Positions 43,644-52,681 are shown, counted from the first letter of the stretch. The stretch: 64,000 nucleotides of DNA from CAYQQQ01 sp964420125 (GCA_964420125.1 CAYQQQ010000004.1:1-64000); one strand, 5' to 3'. Numbers and translations are program-made. The notes: generated by a model not told the origin, from the sequence alone.

Positions 43644-44741
43644 TCATCCCGCGCTCCAGCGGTCCATCATGTCGGCGAAGCGGTCGAAGAGGTAGCGGCT
43701 GTCGTGGGGACCCGGCCCGGCCTCCGGGTGGTACTGGATGGCGAAGGCCGGAAACTCGGTGCATCGGAACCCCTCCAGCGTGCCGTCGTTCAGGTTGCGG
43801 TGGGTCACCTCCACGCCGGCCAACGTCTCCGGATCGACGCAGTAGTTGTGGTTCTGGCTGGTGATCTCCACCTCGCCCGTCGCCAGCTCCAGGACCGGGT
43901 GGTTGCCCCCGTGGTGCCCGAAGGGCAGCTTGAACGTCGCTCCGCCCAGGGCCGTGGCGAGCATCTGGTGGCCCATGCAGATCCCGAAGATCGGAACCCG
44001 CCCGAGCAGCGCCGACACGGTTCCGGGCACGACCGCAACCGCAGCGGGGTCGCCGGGGCCGTTGGAGAGGAAGACCCCATGGGGCTCCCGGGCGAGGATC
44101 TCCTCAGCGTCGGTGCGGGCGTGCACCACCTCGACCGAGCCGATCCGGGCCAGGTGCCTCACGATGGTCGACTTGATGCCAAGGTCGAGCGCCACGATGC
44201 GACGCGGCGCATCGGTGCTCGACGGCACCTGACGACCTTCGGGGTCGCTGACCAGGGACACGAGGTCCTTGCCGTCGGTGCCCGTCGCACGGTCCGCGGC
44301 CGCGCGCAGAACGGCCTCCGCGGCGGTGCCGAACACGCCGGGCATCGCACCGTGGTCCCGGAGGTGGCGGGTCAGTCGGCGGGTGTCCACCCCGCAGATC
44401 CCCGGGACGCCGTGGTGGCAGAGCCACTCCTCGAGCGACCGCTCCGCGCGGTGGTTGGAGTGGTGGCGCGACAGATCCCGCACCACCACCCCCGCGCAGT
44501 GCGGGCGGGCCGACTCGTCGTCGTGCGACGTCGTGCCGTAGTTGCCGATGTGCGGGTAGGTGAACGTGATGATCTGACCGGCGTAGGAAGGGTCGGAGAT
44601 GACCTCCTGATAGCCCGACAGCACGGTGTTGAACACGAGCTCACCGCTGCTGACGCCCGACGGCGCCTCCGACCCGATCGCCTCGCCCTCGAACAACGAG
44701 CCGTCGGCGAGCACGATGGCGGCCTCCTGGCGGCCGCTCAT
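43644..44741 (-). CDS. carA: carbamoyl phosphate synthase, small subunit
   Basis: This 365-residue subunit releases ammonia from glutamine. The N-terminal half contains VFNTVLSGYQEVISDPSYAG. The class I amidotransferase domain has GICMGHQMLATALGG with the nucleophile Cys and FAIQYHPEAGPGPHDS with the catalytic His and Glu. ATG at 44741 overlaps the pyrC stop by 4 nt. It ends the pyrR-pyrB-pyrC-carA unit. Confidence 0.97.
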   Translation of the reverse strand: MSGRQEAAIVLADGSLFEGEAIGSEAPSGVSSGELVFNTVLSGYQEVISDPSYAGQIITFTYPHIGNYGTTSHDDESARPHCAGVVVRDLSRHHSNHRAERSLEEWLCHHGVPGICGVDTRRLTRHLRDHGAMPGVFGTAAEAVLRAAADRATGTDGKDLVSLVSDPEGRQVPSSTDAPRRIVALDLGIKSTIVRHLARIGSVEVVHARTDAEEILAREPHGVFLSNGPGDPAAVAVVPGTVSALLGRVPIFGICMGHQMLATALGGATFKLPFGHHGGNHPVLELATGEVEITSQNHNYCVDPETLAGVEVTHRNLNDGTLEGFRCTEFPAFAIQYHPEAGPGPHDSRYLFDRFADMMDRWSAG

Positions 44742-46060
44742 CGCTGGACCTCCCCGTCGACCACGACCGCCTCACCGAAGCAGACGGTGTGACGGACCCG
44801 GCCCCGGACGGTCTTGCCCACATAGGGGACGTTGCGGCTGCGCGACGCGCCGCCCGACGCGTCGATCGTCCAGCTCGACGACGGATCGATCACGCAGAGG
44901 TTGGCCGGGGCACCCTCGGCGACCGGACGCCCGTGATCCACCATTCCGGCGATCGACGCGGGTTGCCACGAGAGCCGCGAGATCACCTCCGCATCCGACA
45001 TCGTCGAACCTGGTGCGTCCACCAGCTCGGTGAGCGCCAGCGCCAGCGCGTACTCGAGGCCCAGCATTCCCGGGGGCGCCTGGTCGAAGGGCAGCTCCTT
45101 GCTCTCGGCCGTGTGGGGCGCGTGGTCGGTGGCGATGGCATCGATCGCTCCCGAGGCCAGCCCCGACTTCACCGCCGCCACGTCGGCACCCGTCCGCAGC
45201 GGAGGATGGACCTTGAACACCGGGTCGTACCCGGCGCAGCAGGCATCGGTGAGGGTGAAGTGGTGGGGCGCCGCCTCGGCGGTGATGGGCAAGCCTCCTG
45301 CCCGTGCCGCTTCGACCATGGCCACCGATCCCTTCGTGGAGAGGTGCAGGAAGTGCAGCCGGCAGCCCGTGAGCCGCGCCAGGGCGATGTCGCGCAGGAC
45401 CATCAGCTCCTCGGCCTCCGCGGGTTGACCGGGAAGCCCGAGCCGTGAGGACCACTCCCCCTCGTGCATGCAGGTGCCCTCGCTGAGCGCGGTCACCTCG
45501 CAGTGCTCGGCGAGCGTGACGCCGAGACCAGCGGCGTACTCCATCGCTCTCCGCATCAAGCGATCGTCCTGCACCCCGGCACCGTCGTCGGTGAAGACGC
45601 GCACTCCGAGCTCCGCCATCTCGCCCATCGGGGCCAGCCGCTCCCCCGCCCGTCCGAGGGTGATCGCTCCGGCGACGTGGACGTCCACCACCGCGAGTCG
45701 CCCCAGTTCGAGCACCTCGCGCACGACCGCCGCGCTGTCGGCCGCCGGGGCCGTGTTGGGCATCGCCAGCAGCGCCGTGTAGCCACCGAGCGCCGCTGCC
45801 CGGGCACCCGACGCCACCGTCTCGGCCTCCTCGTTGCCTGGTTGGCGGAGATGCGTGTGGAGGTCCACCAGCCCGGGGCACACGATGCAGCCCGAGGCGT
45901 CGATCGTCCGATCGGCCTGGAGGTCGGGGCCGACCGCGGCGATGCGTCCACCGGCGACGACGACGTCCCCGGAGCGCTCTCCCGTCGCGTCGACGATGCG
46001 ACCTCCCTTGAGCACCGTCTCGGGATGCCGTCGCGACGAGCGGTCGACCGCGGTGATCAT
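44738..46060 (-). CDS. pyrC: dihydroorotase
   Basis: The 440-residue metal-dependent amidohydrolase forms dihydroorotate. The metal-binding DLHTHLRQPGNEEAET is at about residues 65-80, and AMPNTAPAADS, LAEHCE, HFLHLSTKGS and ATDHAPHTAESKE follow in order, so the type I active site looks complete. The ATG at 46058-46060 has GGGAGGAG upstream and overlaps pyrB by 4 nt. Confidence 0.97.
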   Translation of the reverse strand: MITAVDRSSRRHPETVLKGGRIVDATGERSGDVVVAGGRIAAVGPDLQADRTIDASGCIVCPGLVDLHTHLRQPGNEEAETVASGARAAALGGYTALLAMPNTAPAADSAAVVREVLELGRLAVVDVHVAGAITLGRAGERLAPMGEMAELGVRVFTDDGAGVQDDRLMRRAMEYAAGLGVTLAEHCEVTALSEGTCMHEGEWSSRLGLPGQPAEAEELMVLRDIALARLTGCRLHFLHLSTKGSVAMVEAARAGGLPITAEAAPHHFTLTDACCAGYDPVFKVHPPLRTGADVAAVKSGLASGAIDAIATDHAPHTAESKELPFDQAPPGMLGLEYALALALTELVDAPGSTMSDAEVISRLSWQPASIAGMVDHGRPVAEGAPANLCVIDPSSSWTIDASGGASRSRNVPYVGKTVRGRVRHTVCFGEAVVVDGEVQR

Positions 46061-47034
46061 GGTGCTCCTCCCTCGGATCGTTCGCGCTCCTCCGCAGGGA
46101 GGACCTCGCCGAGCGCATCCCTGCCCGGTCCCAGGAGGAGGTAGAGCACCGCCATGCGCACGGACACGCCGTTGGCGACCTGGTCGGTGATCACGGCGCT
46201 CGGTCGCTCGGCGACCTCCCCGGCGATCTCGACGCCGCGGTTCATGGGACCGGGATGCATCACGATGCACCGCTCGGGGAGGCGATCGGCACGGCGAACG
46301 GTCAGTCCGAACAGTGCCGTGTACTCGCGCAACGAGGGGACGAGCGCCTCGGTCATGCGTTCCTGCTGCATGCGGAGCACATAGCAGACGTCGAGCGAGC
46401 CGAGGACCTCGTCGAGGCGGTGCGAGACCTTCACCGGCCAGGAGTCCGTCACCGGCGGCAGCAAGGTCGGCGGCGCGATGAGGGTGACCTCCGCACCGAG
46501 GACGGTGAACGCCTCGACGCAGGACCGAGCCACCCGTGAGTGCTTGACGTCGCCCACGATCCCGATGTGCAGACCGTCGAGGGATCCGAAGCGACCCTTG
46601 ACCGTGTAGGCGTCCAGCAGCGCCTGCGTCGGATGGGCGTGCCAGCCGTCGCCGGCGTTGACGACCGCCGCCCGGCTCCAACGGGCGATCTGCTCCGGGA
46701 CGCCGGAGCTGCCGTGGCGCACGACGATGGCGTCGATCCCCATCGCCTCGATGGTCTCCACCGTGTCGCGCACGGACTCTCCCTTGCGGACCGAGGACGA
46801 CGACACGCTGAACCCCATGACGTCGGCAGACAACCGCTTCGCCGCCGTCTCGAAGCTGAGCCGCGTCCGAGTCGAGTCCTCGTAGAACAGCGACACCACG
46901 GTGCGTCCCCGGAGGGCGGGGACCCTGGGGATCCGTCGCTGGTTGACCTCGACCATGCGCTCGGTGACCTCGAGCACCTCGTCGATGTCGGCGCGGGACA
47001 TCCCGGCGATGGTCAGCAGGTTGGCGCACCTCAC
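46057..47034 (-). CDS. pyrB: aspartate carbamoyltransferase, catalytic subunit
   Basis: The 325-residue enzyme joins carbamoyl phosphate and aspartate. LFYEDSTRTRLSFETAAKRL is the carbamoyl-phosphate signature, and NAGDGWHAHPTQALLDAYT and MHPGPMNRGVEI are also diagnostic. No pyrI regulatory subunit is seen. The preferred start is GTG at 47032-47034, which forms a GTGA overlap with the pyrR stop; GTG at 47058 would add eight residues. Confidence 0.97.
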   Translation of the reverse strand: MRCANLLTIAGMSRADIDEVLEVTERMVEVNQRRIPRVPALRGRTVVSLFYEDSTRTRLSFETAAKRLSADVMGFSVSSSSVRKGESVRDTVETIEAMGIDAIVVRHGSSGVPEQIARWSRAAVVNAGDGWHAHPTQALLDAYTVKGRFGSLDGLHIGIVGDVKHSRVARSCVEAFTVLGAEVTLIAPPTLLPPVTDSWPVKVSHRLDEVLGSLDVCYVLRMQQERMTEALVPSLREYTALFGLTVRRADRLPERCIVMHPGPMNRGVEIAGEVAERPSAVITDQVANGVSVRMAVLYLLLGPGRDALGEVLPAEERERSEGGAP

Positions 47035-47612
47035 GGCTTGGCCATCTCGCCGAGCCACACGCCGTCGACGGTCACGTCGACCAGCTCGTCGCGGCGCGTG
47101 GGGAGGTTCTTGCCCGTGTAGTCCGGGCGGATCGGCAGCTCGCGGTGGCCACGGTCCACCATGACGGCGAGCTGCACGGTGCGTGGACGGCCGAAGTCCG
47201 TGAGCGCGTCGAGCGCGGCTCGGATCGTCCGTCCGGTGAAGAGCACGTCGTCGACCAGCACCACGTCACGCCCGTCGAGGTCGACCGGGATGTCGGTCAC
47301 CTCCTCGGGCAGCACCGGGCGGATGCCGATGTCGTCGCGGTAGAGCGCGACGTCCAGCGTGCCGAGGGGAAGGGAGTCCACCTCGTCGAGGCCTTCGATC
47401 TCGGCGAGGGCTTCGACGATGGCCTCGGCGACGGCCACTCCCCCGGTCTGGAGGCCGACGAGGGTCAGGTCCTCGATGCCGTGGTTGCGCTCGAGGATCT
47501 CGTGCGCCATCCGCCGGATCGCCCGATGGACCTCGTCCGGGGCCATCACCTGTGTGCGGGCAACGAAAACGCCCCCGTAGGGGCGCGTGAGGCGTCGTTC
47601 GCGTTCTGCCAT
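47031..47612 (-). CDS. pyrR: PyrR bifunctional regulator / uracil phosphoribosyltransferase
   Basis: PyrR (193 aa) binds pyr mRNA when UMP is high and also has uracil phosphoribosyltransferase activity. The PRPP loop is VVLVDDVLFTGRTIRAALDA and the LVGLQTGGVAVAEAI region and VDRGHRELPIRPDYTGKN are characteristic. It is the first gene of the pyr operon. An RNA-binding-loop match lies 19 nt upstream of its ATG, so it probably regulates its own operon. AGGAGG lies 6 bp before the ATG. Confidence 0.96.
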   Translation of the reverse strand: MAERERRLTRPYGGVFVARTQVMAPDEVHRAIRRMAHEILERNHGIEDLTLVGLQTGGVAVAEAIVEALAEIEGLDEVDSLPLGTLDVALYRDDIGIRPVLPEEVTDIPVDLDGRDVVLVDDVLFTGRTIRAALDALTDFGRPRTVQLAVMVDRGHRELPIRPDYTGKNLPTRRDELVDVTVDGVWLGEMAKP

Positions 47613-47630
47613 CAGCAGCCTCCTGGCCGT

Positions 47631-47650
47631 AGGAGCCTCACGGGACCCCT
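47631..47650 (-). promoter_or_regulatory. PyrR-binding loop in the pyr leader
   Basis: The RNA AGGGGUCCCGUGAGGCUCCU contains GGUCCCGUGAGGCU, matching the PyrR consensus ARUCCNGNGAGGYU in 13 of 14 positions, and folds as a 7-bp stem (AGGGGUC with GGCUCCU). Its 3' arm can also pair with the pyrR Shine-Dalgarno AGGAGGC. A possible -10, TAAGGT, lies at 47668-47673. Confidence 0.75.
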
Positions 47651-47698
47651 TTCACGGTCAGACCTCCACCTTACACATCGACCGCCACCGCAGAGCAC

Positions 47699-47738
47699 GC
47701 GTCGGGGTGGGGCCCCGCCCGAGACCCCACCCCGATGC
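47699..47738 (-). terminator. strong hairpin after the secreted hydrolase gene
   Basis: TCGGGGTGGGG (47702-47712) pairs perfectly with CCCCACCCCGA (47725-47735) around a 12-nt loop, and the stem extends outward past one G-T pair to about 14 bp. It lies just after the hydrolase stop on the minus strand, before pyrR. No T-run follows. Confidence 0.65.
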
Positions 47739-47742
47739 AACC

Positions 47743-48699
47743 TCAGCGGATCAGCGCGGAGCGCGGGAGCCAGCCGGTCACGAGCTCCTTGACCTTGGTC
47801 CCGCAGGTGCTCGTGTTGGACTTGTCCGTGCAGTAGTAGGCGGGGGTGGTGGTCCCGTTGCCCATGTCCGCGGCCCAGGCCCCGAACAGCTCCCGGAGCT
47901 TCTTGTACTGGAACGATGCCGGCGTGCATCCCGAAGCCAGGTTGCCCACCACGTCGCCGTTGTCCCCCTCCACATCGGTGTGGCAGCTCCCGCCGTAGGG
48001 GACACCGAGGAAGTAGCCCGACCACACGAGCTGGATCCCCACGAAGCCGCTGGGCAGCCCCACGAGGGCGCCGAAGGAGTTGTTGTACATGTTGATCACC
48101 GAGGGTCGCGCTGCGACCTCGAGCACCCGGCGCGACCCACCCGCCGAGATGGCCTGGAGGTTCGAGGAGAACCCGTCTGCCGCGACGGCGTCGGCCAGGA
48201 TCGCCCCGGCGAGGTGCGGGTAGCCGAGTGCCACGAGGCGGGCCCCCACCGCCGACGCGAAGTGCCCGCCGGCGGAGTGACCGCCCACGATGTACTTCTG
48301 GGGCAGCGCCTTCCCCTGGGGCGGCGCGACGGCACGGCTGTGCAGGAGATCACCCAGCTGGTTGCCCAACCCAGGGTTCCCTCCGGACATGTCGGCGTTG
48401 AGGCAGAGCACCATGACGCCCCGCTCCATGATCGCCTTGGAGGTGTTGCGCAGGTTCCCGCAGCCTCGGGCGAATCCGTGCTGGAGGAGCATCAGCGCCG
48501 ATGCCGTCCCGTTGGGCAGGTACCAGTCCACGTTGTAGGACGTGCCTCCCACCGTGAGCTGCGTGTTCACGCACGTGCCGGCGGAGGAGCTGAACCCACC
48601 GCAGGTCTGCTCGACCGCTCCGGCAGGCGCCGCCGGCCCCAAGGCCAACCCGGTCGCCAGCACAGCTGTCGCCAGGGCGACCGCCACTCGAGTTCTCAT
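47743..48699 (-). CDS. secreted alpha/beta-hydrolase
   Basis: The 318-residue product begins with a Sec signal peptide (MRTRVAVALATAVLATGLAL..., cleavage likely after AGA near residue 28). The nucleophile elbow is GHSAGGHFAS, and SWYN-like core residues and six or more cysteines in the mature chain suggest a disulfide-stabilised extracellular enzyme. The oxyanion region may be LLQHGFARGCGN. It is probably a lipase, esterase or polyester-type hydrolase, but the substrate is unknown. GAGGGGGAAA precedes the ATG. It has a good promoter and a strong terminator, so it forms its own unit between nusB and pyrR. Confidence 0.88.
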   Translation of the reverse strand: MRTRVAVALATAVLATGLALGPAAPAGAVEQTCGGFSSSAGTCVNTQLTVGGTSYNVDWYLPNGTASALMLLQHGFARGCGNLRNTSKAIMERGVMVLCLNADMSGGNPGLGNQLGDLLHSRAVAPPQGKALPQKYIVGGHSAGGHFASAVGARLVALGYPHLAGAILADAVAADGFSSNLQAISAGGSRRVLEVAARPSVINMYNNSFGALVGLPSGFVGIQLVWSGYFLGVPYGGSCHTDVEGDNGDVVGNLASGCTPASFQYKKLRELFGAWAADMGNGTTTPAYYCTDKSNTSTCGTKVKELVTGWLPRSALIR

Positions 48700-48748
48700 G
48701 GTTTCCCCCTCGTCGGTGTTGCTCCGCCCCTTCGGCGACGCAGCGGGG

Positions 48749-48777
48749 AAGCTACGAGCGGCACCACCATCCGGCAA
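48749..48777 (-). promoter_or_regulatory. candidate promoter of the secreted hydrolase gene
   Basis: TTGCCG (48772-48777) and TAGCTT (48749-48754) are separated by exactly 17 bp on the minus strand. The predicted start is near 48742, about 43 nt before the ATG. The 231-bp gap to nusB holds no other gene. Confidence 0.45.
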
Positions 48778-48930
48778 GGATCGACCGACATCGACACACG
48801 GGAGCTGGACGACCGACACCCAGGGTGGGCCGCGAGCACGTCGACGAGCCGACTCGACCACGCTGAGCGCGCGCAGCGACACGACCGTCCGGCCGCGGCA
48901 CGTGGACGCCCTGTTCCTGTCGAACGCCGT

Positions 48931-49395
48931 TCACCCGACCCGGTCGTCCGTGTCCGGTCGAAGGCGCGACGCTGCCGCCGCCAGAAGGCCGTTGACGAAG
49001 CGCGGGGAGTCGTCGGTGCCGTAGCGCTCCGCCAACCCGACCGCCTCGGCGAGCACGACACCCGTGGGCACATCGCTGCGATGGCCGAGCTCGAAGCACG
49101 CGAGCCGCAGGACGTCGAGGTCCACCACGGCGAAGCGCGACAACGGCCACCCCTTCGGGGCGAGATCCTCCACGAGGGCGTCGAGCTCAGCCTTGTGCTC
49201 CTCCACGCCCCGCACCAGCGTCTCCGCATAGGGATCGGGAGCCAGGACCTGACCGTCGAGCACCTCAGAGGGTGTCCGGTGCTTCATCGCCGATTCGTAC
49301 AGGAGGTGCAGCGCCCGCTCGCGCGCTGCGTGGCGACCGCCCTCGACCGGGCGCAACGAGGGTGGTCCGGTCGCGTCATCGTCGCCATCGCTCAT
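48931..49395 (-). CDS. nusB: transcription antitermination factor NusB
   Basis: NusB (154 aa) binds boxA RNA with S10 and supports rRNA antitermination. ARERALHLLYESAMK near the start, the ETLVRGVEEHKAELDALVE region, and LSRFAVVDLDVLRLACFEL with GVVLAEAVGLAERYG are typical. An acidic N-terminal leader of about 20 residues precedes the fold. ATG at 49395 overlaps the efp stop by 4 nt, the usual efp-nusB arrangement. Confidence 0.95.
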   Translation of the reverse strand: MSDGDDDATGPPSLRPVEGGRHAARERALHLLYESAMKHRTPSEVLDGQVLAPDPYAETLVRGVEEHKAELDALVEDLAPKGWPLSRFAVVDLDVLRLACFELGHRSDVPTGVVLAEAVGLAERYGTDDSPRFVNGLLAAAASRLRPDTDDRVG

Positions 49396-49955
49396 GCCCG
49401 GGAGATGAACTCCCCCGTGCGGGTGTCGACCTTCACCCGCTCACCGGGTTCGATGAACAGCGGCACCTGGACGACCTTCCCGGTCTCCAGGGTGGCCGGC
49501 TTCTTGGCGCCGGAGACCCGGTCACCCTGCACCCCGGGTTCGGTCTCGGCCACCGACAGCTCCACGGAGGCCGGAAGCTCCACCCCCACGATCTCGTCGC
49601 CGTACATGAGCATCAGCGCCGTCGCCGTGTCGACCAGGAAGTCGGCGACCTCGCCCAACGTGGCGGCAGCGACGTTGAGCTGGTCGTAGGTCGAGTTGTC
49701 CATGAAGACGTAGTCCGCGCCGTCGCGATAGAGCAGCTGCATCTCTCGCTTGTCCACGATCGCCCGCTCCATCTTCTCCCCGGCTCGGAAGGTGCGGTCG
49801 ACCACGGCGCCGTTGCGCAGGTTCTTCAACGTCGTGCGCACGAAGGCCCCGCCCTTCCCCGGCTTGACGTGCTGGAACTCGACCAGGGTGAAGAGGCCGT
49901 CGTCGAGGTCGAGGGTCATCCCGTTCTTGAAGTCGGAGGTGGAGATCTGGGGCAT
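49392..49955 (-). CDS. efp: translation elongation factor P
   Basis: EF-P (187 aa) relieves ribosome stalling at polyproline. STSDFKNGMTLDLDDGLFTL begins it, the loop with the potentially modified Lys is HVKPGKGGAFVRT, and DRTFRAGEKMERAI and VDTRTGEFISRA are signature regions. The three KOW/OB domains are complete. The ATG lies 20 bp after pepP. Many Pro-rich proteins in this window would benefit from EF-P. Confidence 0.97.
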   Translation of the reverse strand: MPQISTSDFKNGMTLDLDDGLFTLVEFQHVKPGKGGAFVRTTLKNLRNGAVVDRTFRAGEKMERAIVDKREMQLLYRDGADYVFMDNSTYDQLNVAAATLGEVADFLVDTATALMLMYGDEIVGVELPASVELSVAETEPGVQGDRVSGAKKPATLETGKVVQVPLFIEPGERVKVDTRTGEFISRA

Positions 49956-49974
49956 GGCTACCTCGGTTGTCGGC

Positions 49975-51126
49975 TCACACCGTCGAGCGCGTCGGGATGA
50001 GTTCGGGGGATCTCGGTGCCAGGGTGAGGCGGTCGCACCCGTCGTCGGTGACGAGGACGGTGTCCTCGATGCGAACCCCGCCGACGTCCGGTAGGTACAC
50101 ACCCGGCTCGACGGTCACCACGTGGCCGGCGGCAAGGGTAGCAGCGGATCGGCTCGACACACGAGGCTCCTCGTGGATGTCGAGGCCCACACCATGGCCT
50201 GTCCCGTGCACGAACGCGTCCCCCAACCCGGCATCCGCGATGATCCCCCGACAGACGGCATCGACCGTTGCGGCTTCCGTGCCCGCCCGCACCGCCTCCA
50301 CTCCTGCTGCCTGGGCCGCCAGGACGACCTCCAACATGTGTGCGGCCTCGGAGCTCGGATCGCCCACGGCCACGGTGCGCGTCATGTCGGAGTGGTAGCC
50401 GTCGACCAGTGCGCCGAAGTCGATCACGACCAGGTCCCCGGCGCGGATGACCCGCTCGGAGGGCTGGTGGTGGGGCTTGGCGCCGTTGGGCCCTGCGGCC
50501 ACGATCGTGTCGAAGCTGAGATCGTCGGCGCCCATCGCCAGCATCGTCGACTCGAGCACGAGGGCGAAGGCCCGCTCCGTCGGCTCCTCTCCGAGCATCG
50601 CTCGGCACTCCGCCAAGGCGGCGTCGGCGATCGCACAGGCGGCGCGGATCCGCACCGCCTCACCTGGGTCCTTCACCAGCCGCAACGCCTCCACCACCGC
50701 TGTGGTGGGCACCAGGTCGCCCCCGAAGAGCTCCGCGCTCCAGCGCCGCTGCGCCGACCATGTGATGTCATCGGCCTCGAGCCCCAGCCGTGCCACCCCG
50801 GCGGCGGCCTCGGCGATCGGGATCTCCGGTGACTCGGTGCTGATCACGATGTCGGCCTCGACCCCTGCCGCAGCCAGCTCCTGCTCCGACTGCGTGCGAT
50901 AGCGGCCGTCGGTGACGAACACGGTGCGATCGACGCCGACCAGCACCATCGCGGAGGAGCCGGTGAAACCCGTGAGGTAGCGGACGTTGGTGAGGTTGGA
51001 CACCACCAGGGCATCCACACCGACGGCGTCCAGCCCCTCCCGCAGTCGGTGCAGGCGTGGTGCCACCTCCATCGGATCCATCTCGTCGGGGCGCCGCGTG
51101 GGGGTGATGCTGTCGGTGACGGGCAT
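49975..51126 (-). CDS. pepP: Xaa-Pro aminopeptidase / M24 metallopeptidase
   Basis: The 383-residue protein has a creatinase N-terminal domain (VRYLTGFTGSSAMVLVG) and a pita-bread metallopeptidase domain. The five metal ligands are in IDFGALVDGYHSDMTRT (two Asp), GTGHGVGLDIHEEP (His and Glu) and VRIEDTVLV (Glu). Such enzymes release residues before proline. The pepP-efp pairing is common. ATG at 51126; an internal ATG at codon 16 is possible. Confidence 0.92.
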   Translation of the reverse strand: MPVTDSITPTRRPDEMDPMEVAPRLHRLREGLDAVGVDALVVSNLTNVRYLTGFTGSSAMVLVGVDRTVFVTDGRYRTQSEQELAAAGVEADIVISTESPEIPIAEAAAGVARLGLEADDITWSAQRRWSAELFGGDLVPTTAVVEALRLVKDPGEAVRIRAACAIADAALAECRAMLGEEPTERAFALVLESTMLAMGADDLSFDTIVAAGPNGAKPHHQPSERVIRAGDLVVIDFGALVDGYHSDMTRTVAVGDPSSEAAHMLEVVLAAQAAGVEAVRAGTEAATVDAVCRGIIADAGLGDAFVHGTGHGVGLDIHEEPRVSSRSAATLAAGHVVTVEPGVYLPDVGGVRIEDTVLVTDDGCDRLTLAPRSPELIPTRSTV

Positions 51127-51173
51127 GGCCTTCAGCGTAGGACCCGACCCCGTCGGTGTCGCGGCGCGGAGGC

Positions 51174-51638
51174 TCAGCGCCGTGCGGGGCCGTCGACCTC
51201 CAGGAGGCCGGCCACCGCTTCCACCGCCATCGGATATCCGGCCGCTCCCAACCCGGCGATGAGCGCGGTCGCCACCGGCGTCACGACCGAGAGGTGACGG
51301 AACGTCTCCCGGGCACCGGGGTTGGAGAGGTGGAGCTCCACGACCGGCCCTGGGAAGGCCTCCAAGGCATCGTGGAGGGCCCAGCTGTAGTGCGTGAACG
51401 CCCCGGCGTTGACGATCAACGCGGCAGCCCGGCGGCGAGCGGCGTGCACGGCCTCGACCAGATCGCCCTCGTGGTTCGACTGGACGTGCTCCAGGTCGAG
51501 CCCGAAGCGCTCCGCCGCGGCCAGCGCCGCCGCCACGTGGTCCTCCAGCGTGGCTGTGCCGTACACCGCCGGATCACGCTCCCCCAGCTGATCGAGGTTC
51601 GGACCTGACAGCAGCAGGATCAAGGATCGATCGGTCAT
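51174..51638 (-). CDS. aroQ: 3-dehydroquinate dehydratase, type II
   Basis: The 154-residue enzyme carries out the third step of the shikimate pathway. SGPNLDQLGERDPAVYG is the type II signature with the catalytic Tyr; VNAGAFTHYSWALHDAL and VELHLSN give the remaining active-site parts. NPG and HTS in relatives are NAG and HYS here, mild changes. The ATG overlaps the aroB stop by 4 nt. Confidence 0.94.
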   Translation of the reverse strand: MTDRSLILLLSGPNLDQLGERDPAVYGTATLEDHVAAALAAAERFGLDLEHVQSNHEGDLVEAVHAARRRAAALIVNAGAFTHYSWALHDALEAFPGPVVELHLSNPGARETFRHLSVVTPVATALIAGLGAAGYPMAVEAVAGLLEVDGPARR

Positions 51639-52681
51639 CGCAGGGCCTCCAGGGTCCTCATGGCGAGCTCCCGGTCCACGCCGGCCACCACCTCGACGCC
51701 GGCCGGACCGTCCAGCACGAAGGTCAACCCCTCGCTGAGCACCTTCTTGTCACGACCCATCAACTCCACGAGCGCATGCGGGTCCGCCCCGACGGGGAGG
51801 GCCGTCGGCAGGTCGTAGCCCGCCACCACGCGACGGTGCTCGGTCACCGCCTCGGCGTCGATCCGACCCATCGACCGGGCCAGCTCCGCCGCGTAGACGA
51901 GGCCGACACCGACTGCCTCGCCGTGGCGCAGCCCGTGATCCCCCTCGATCTCCAGGGCATGGGCCAGTGTGTGGCCGTAGTTCAGCAGAGCCCGACGACC
52001 GCCTTCACGCTCGTCCGCGGCGACGAACCCGCCCTTGATGGCCACACAGGCGGCGACGCGCTCGGTGAGGTCGAGCTCATCGAGACGGCCACCACCGAGC
52101 CAGTGGTACTTGGCGAGCTCGCCCAGCCCGCAGCGCCACTCGCGCGGCGGGAGCGAGGCCAGCACCTCGGTGTCGCAGAGCACCGCCCTGGGCTGCCAGT
52201 AGGAGCCGACCAGGTTCTTGCCCTCGGCGAGGTTGACCCCCGTCTTGCCGCCGATCGCGGCGTCGATCTGGGCCAGCAACGTGGTGGCGACGTGGACGAC
52301 GGGCAATCCCCGGTGGTACACCGACGCCGCGAACCCCGCCACGTCGGTCACCAGACCCCCACCGACGCCGACGACGCAGTCCGCACGGGTCAGTCCCCAG
52401 CCTGCCCACTCGGAGCAGAGCCGCTCCACCGTGCCGAGCGTCTTGTGCGCCTCGCCGTCACCGACGTGGAACACGTGCTGGTTCCTGCCGGACTCCACGC
52501 TCACCCCGATCGCTTCCTGGGTGACCACGGCCACCCGCCGCGCCGACGCGGGGATCTGGTCGGCCAGCAGGTCGCGCACGCCAGCTCCCACCCACACCGG
52601 GTAGCCCCGCTCGCCGGCCAACTCCACGCGCACCTCGATCGCTCCGCTGGGGTGCGCTCGATCGAACGGGGAGGAGGTCAT
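51635..52681 (-). CDS. aroB: 3-dehydroquinate synthase
   Basis: The 348-residue NAD- and metal-dependent enzyme closes the ring to dehydroquinate. VVGVGGGLVTDVAGFAASVY is the NAD-binding block, TTLLAQIDAAIGGKTGVNL the second signature, and the metal ligands lie in LGELAKYHWL, NYGHTLAHALE and LRHGEAVGVGL. The ATG at 52679-52681 overlaps aroK by 4 nt. aroK-aroB-aroQ form one unit. Confidence 0.97.
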   Translation of the reverse strand: MTSSPFDRAHPSGAIEVRVELAGERGYPVWVGAGVRDLLADQIPASARRVAVVTQEAIGVSVESGRNQHVFHVGDGEAHKTLGTVERLCSEWAGWGLTRADCVVGVGGGLVTDVAGFAASVYHRGLPVVHVATTLLAQIDAAIGGKTGVNLAEGKNLVGSYWQPRAVLCDTEVLASLPPREWRCGLGELAKYHWLGGGRLDELDLTERVAACVAIKGGFVAADEREGGRRALLNYGHTLAHALEIEGDHGLRHGEAVGVGLVYAAELARSMGRIDAEAVTEHRRVVAGYDLPTALPVGADPHALVELMGRDKKVLSEGLTFVLDGPAGVEVVAGVDRELAMRTLEALR

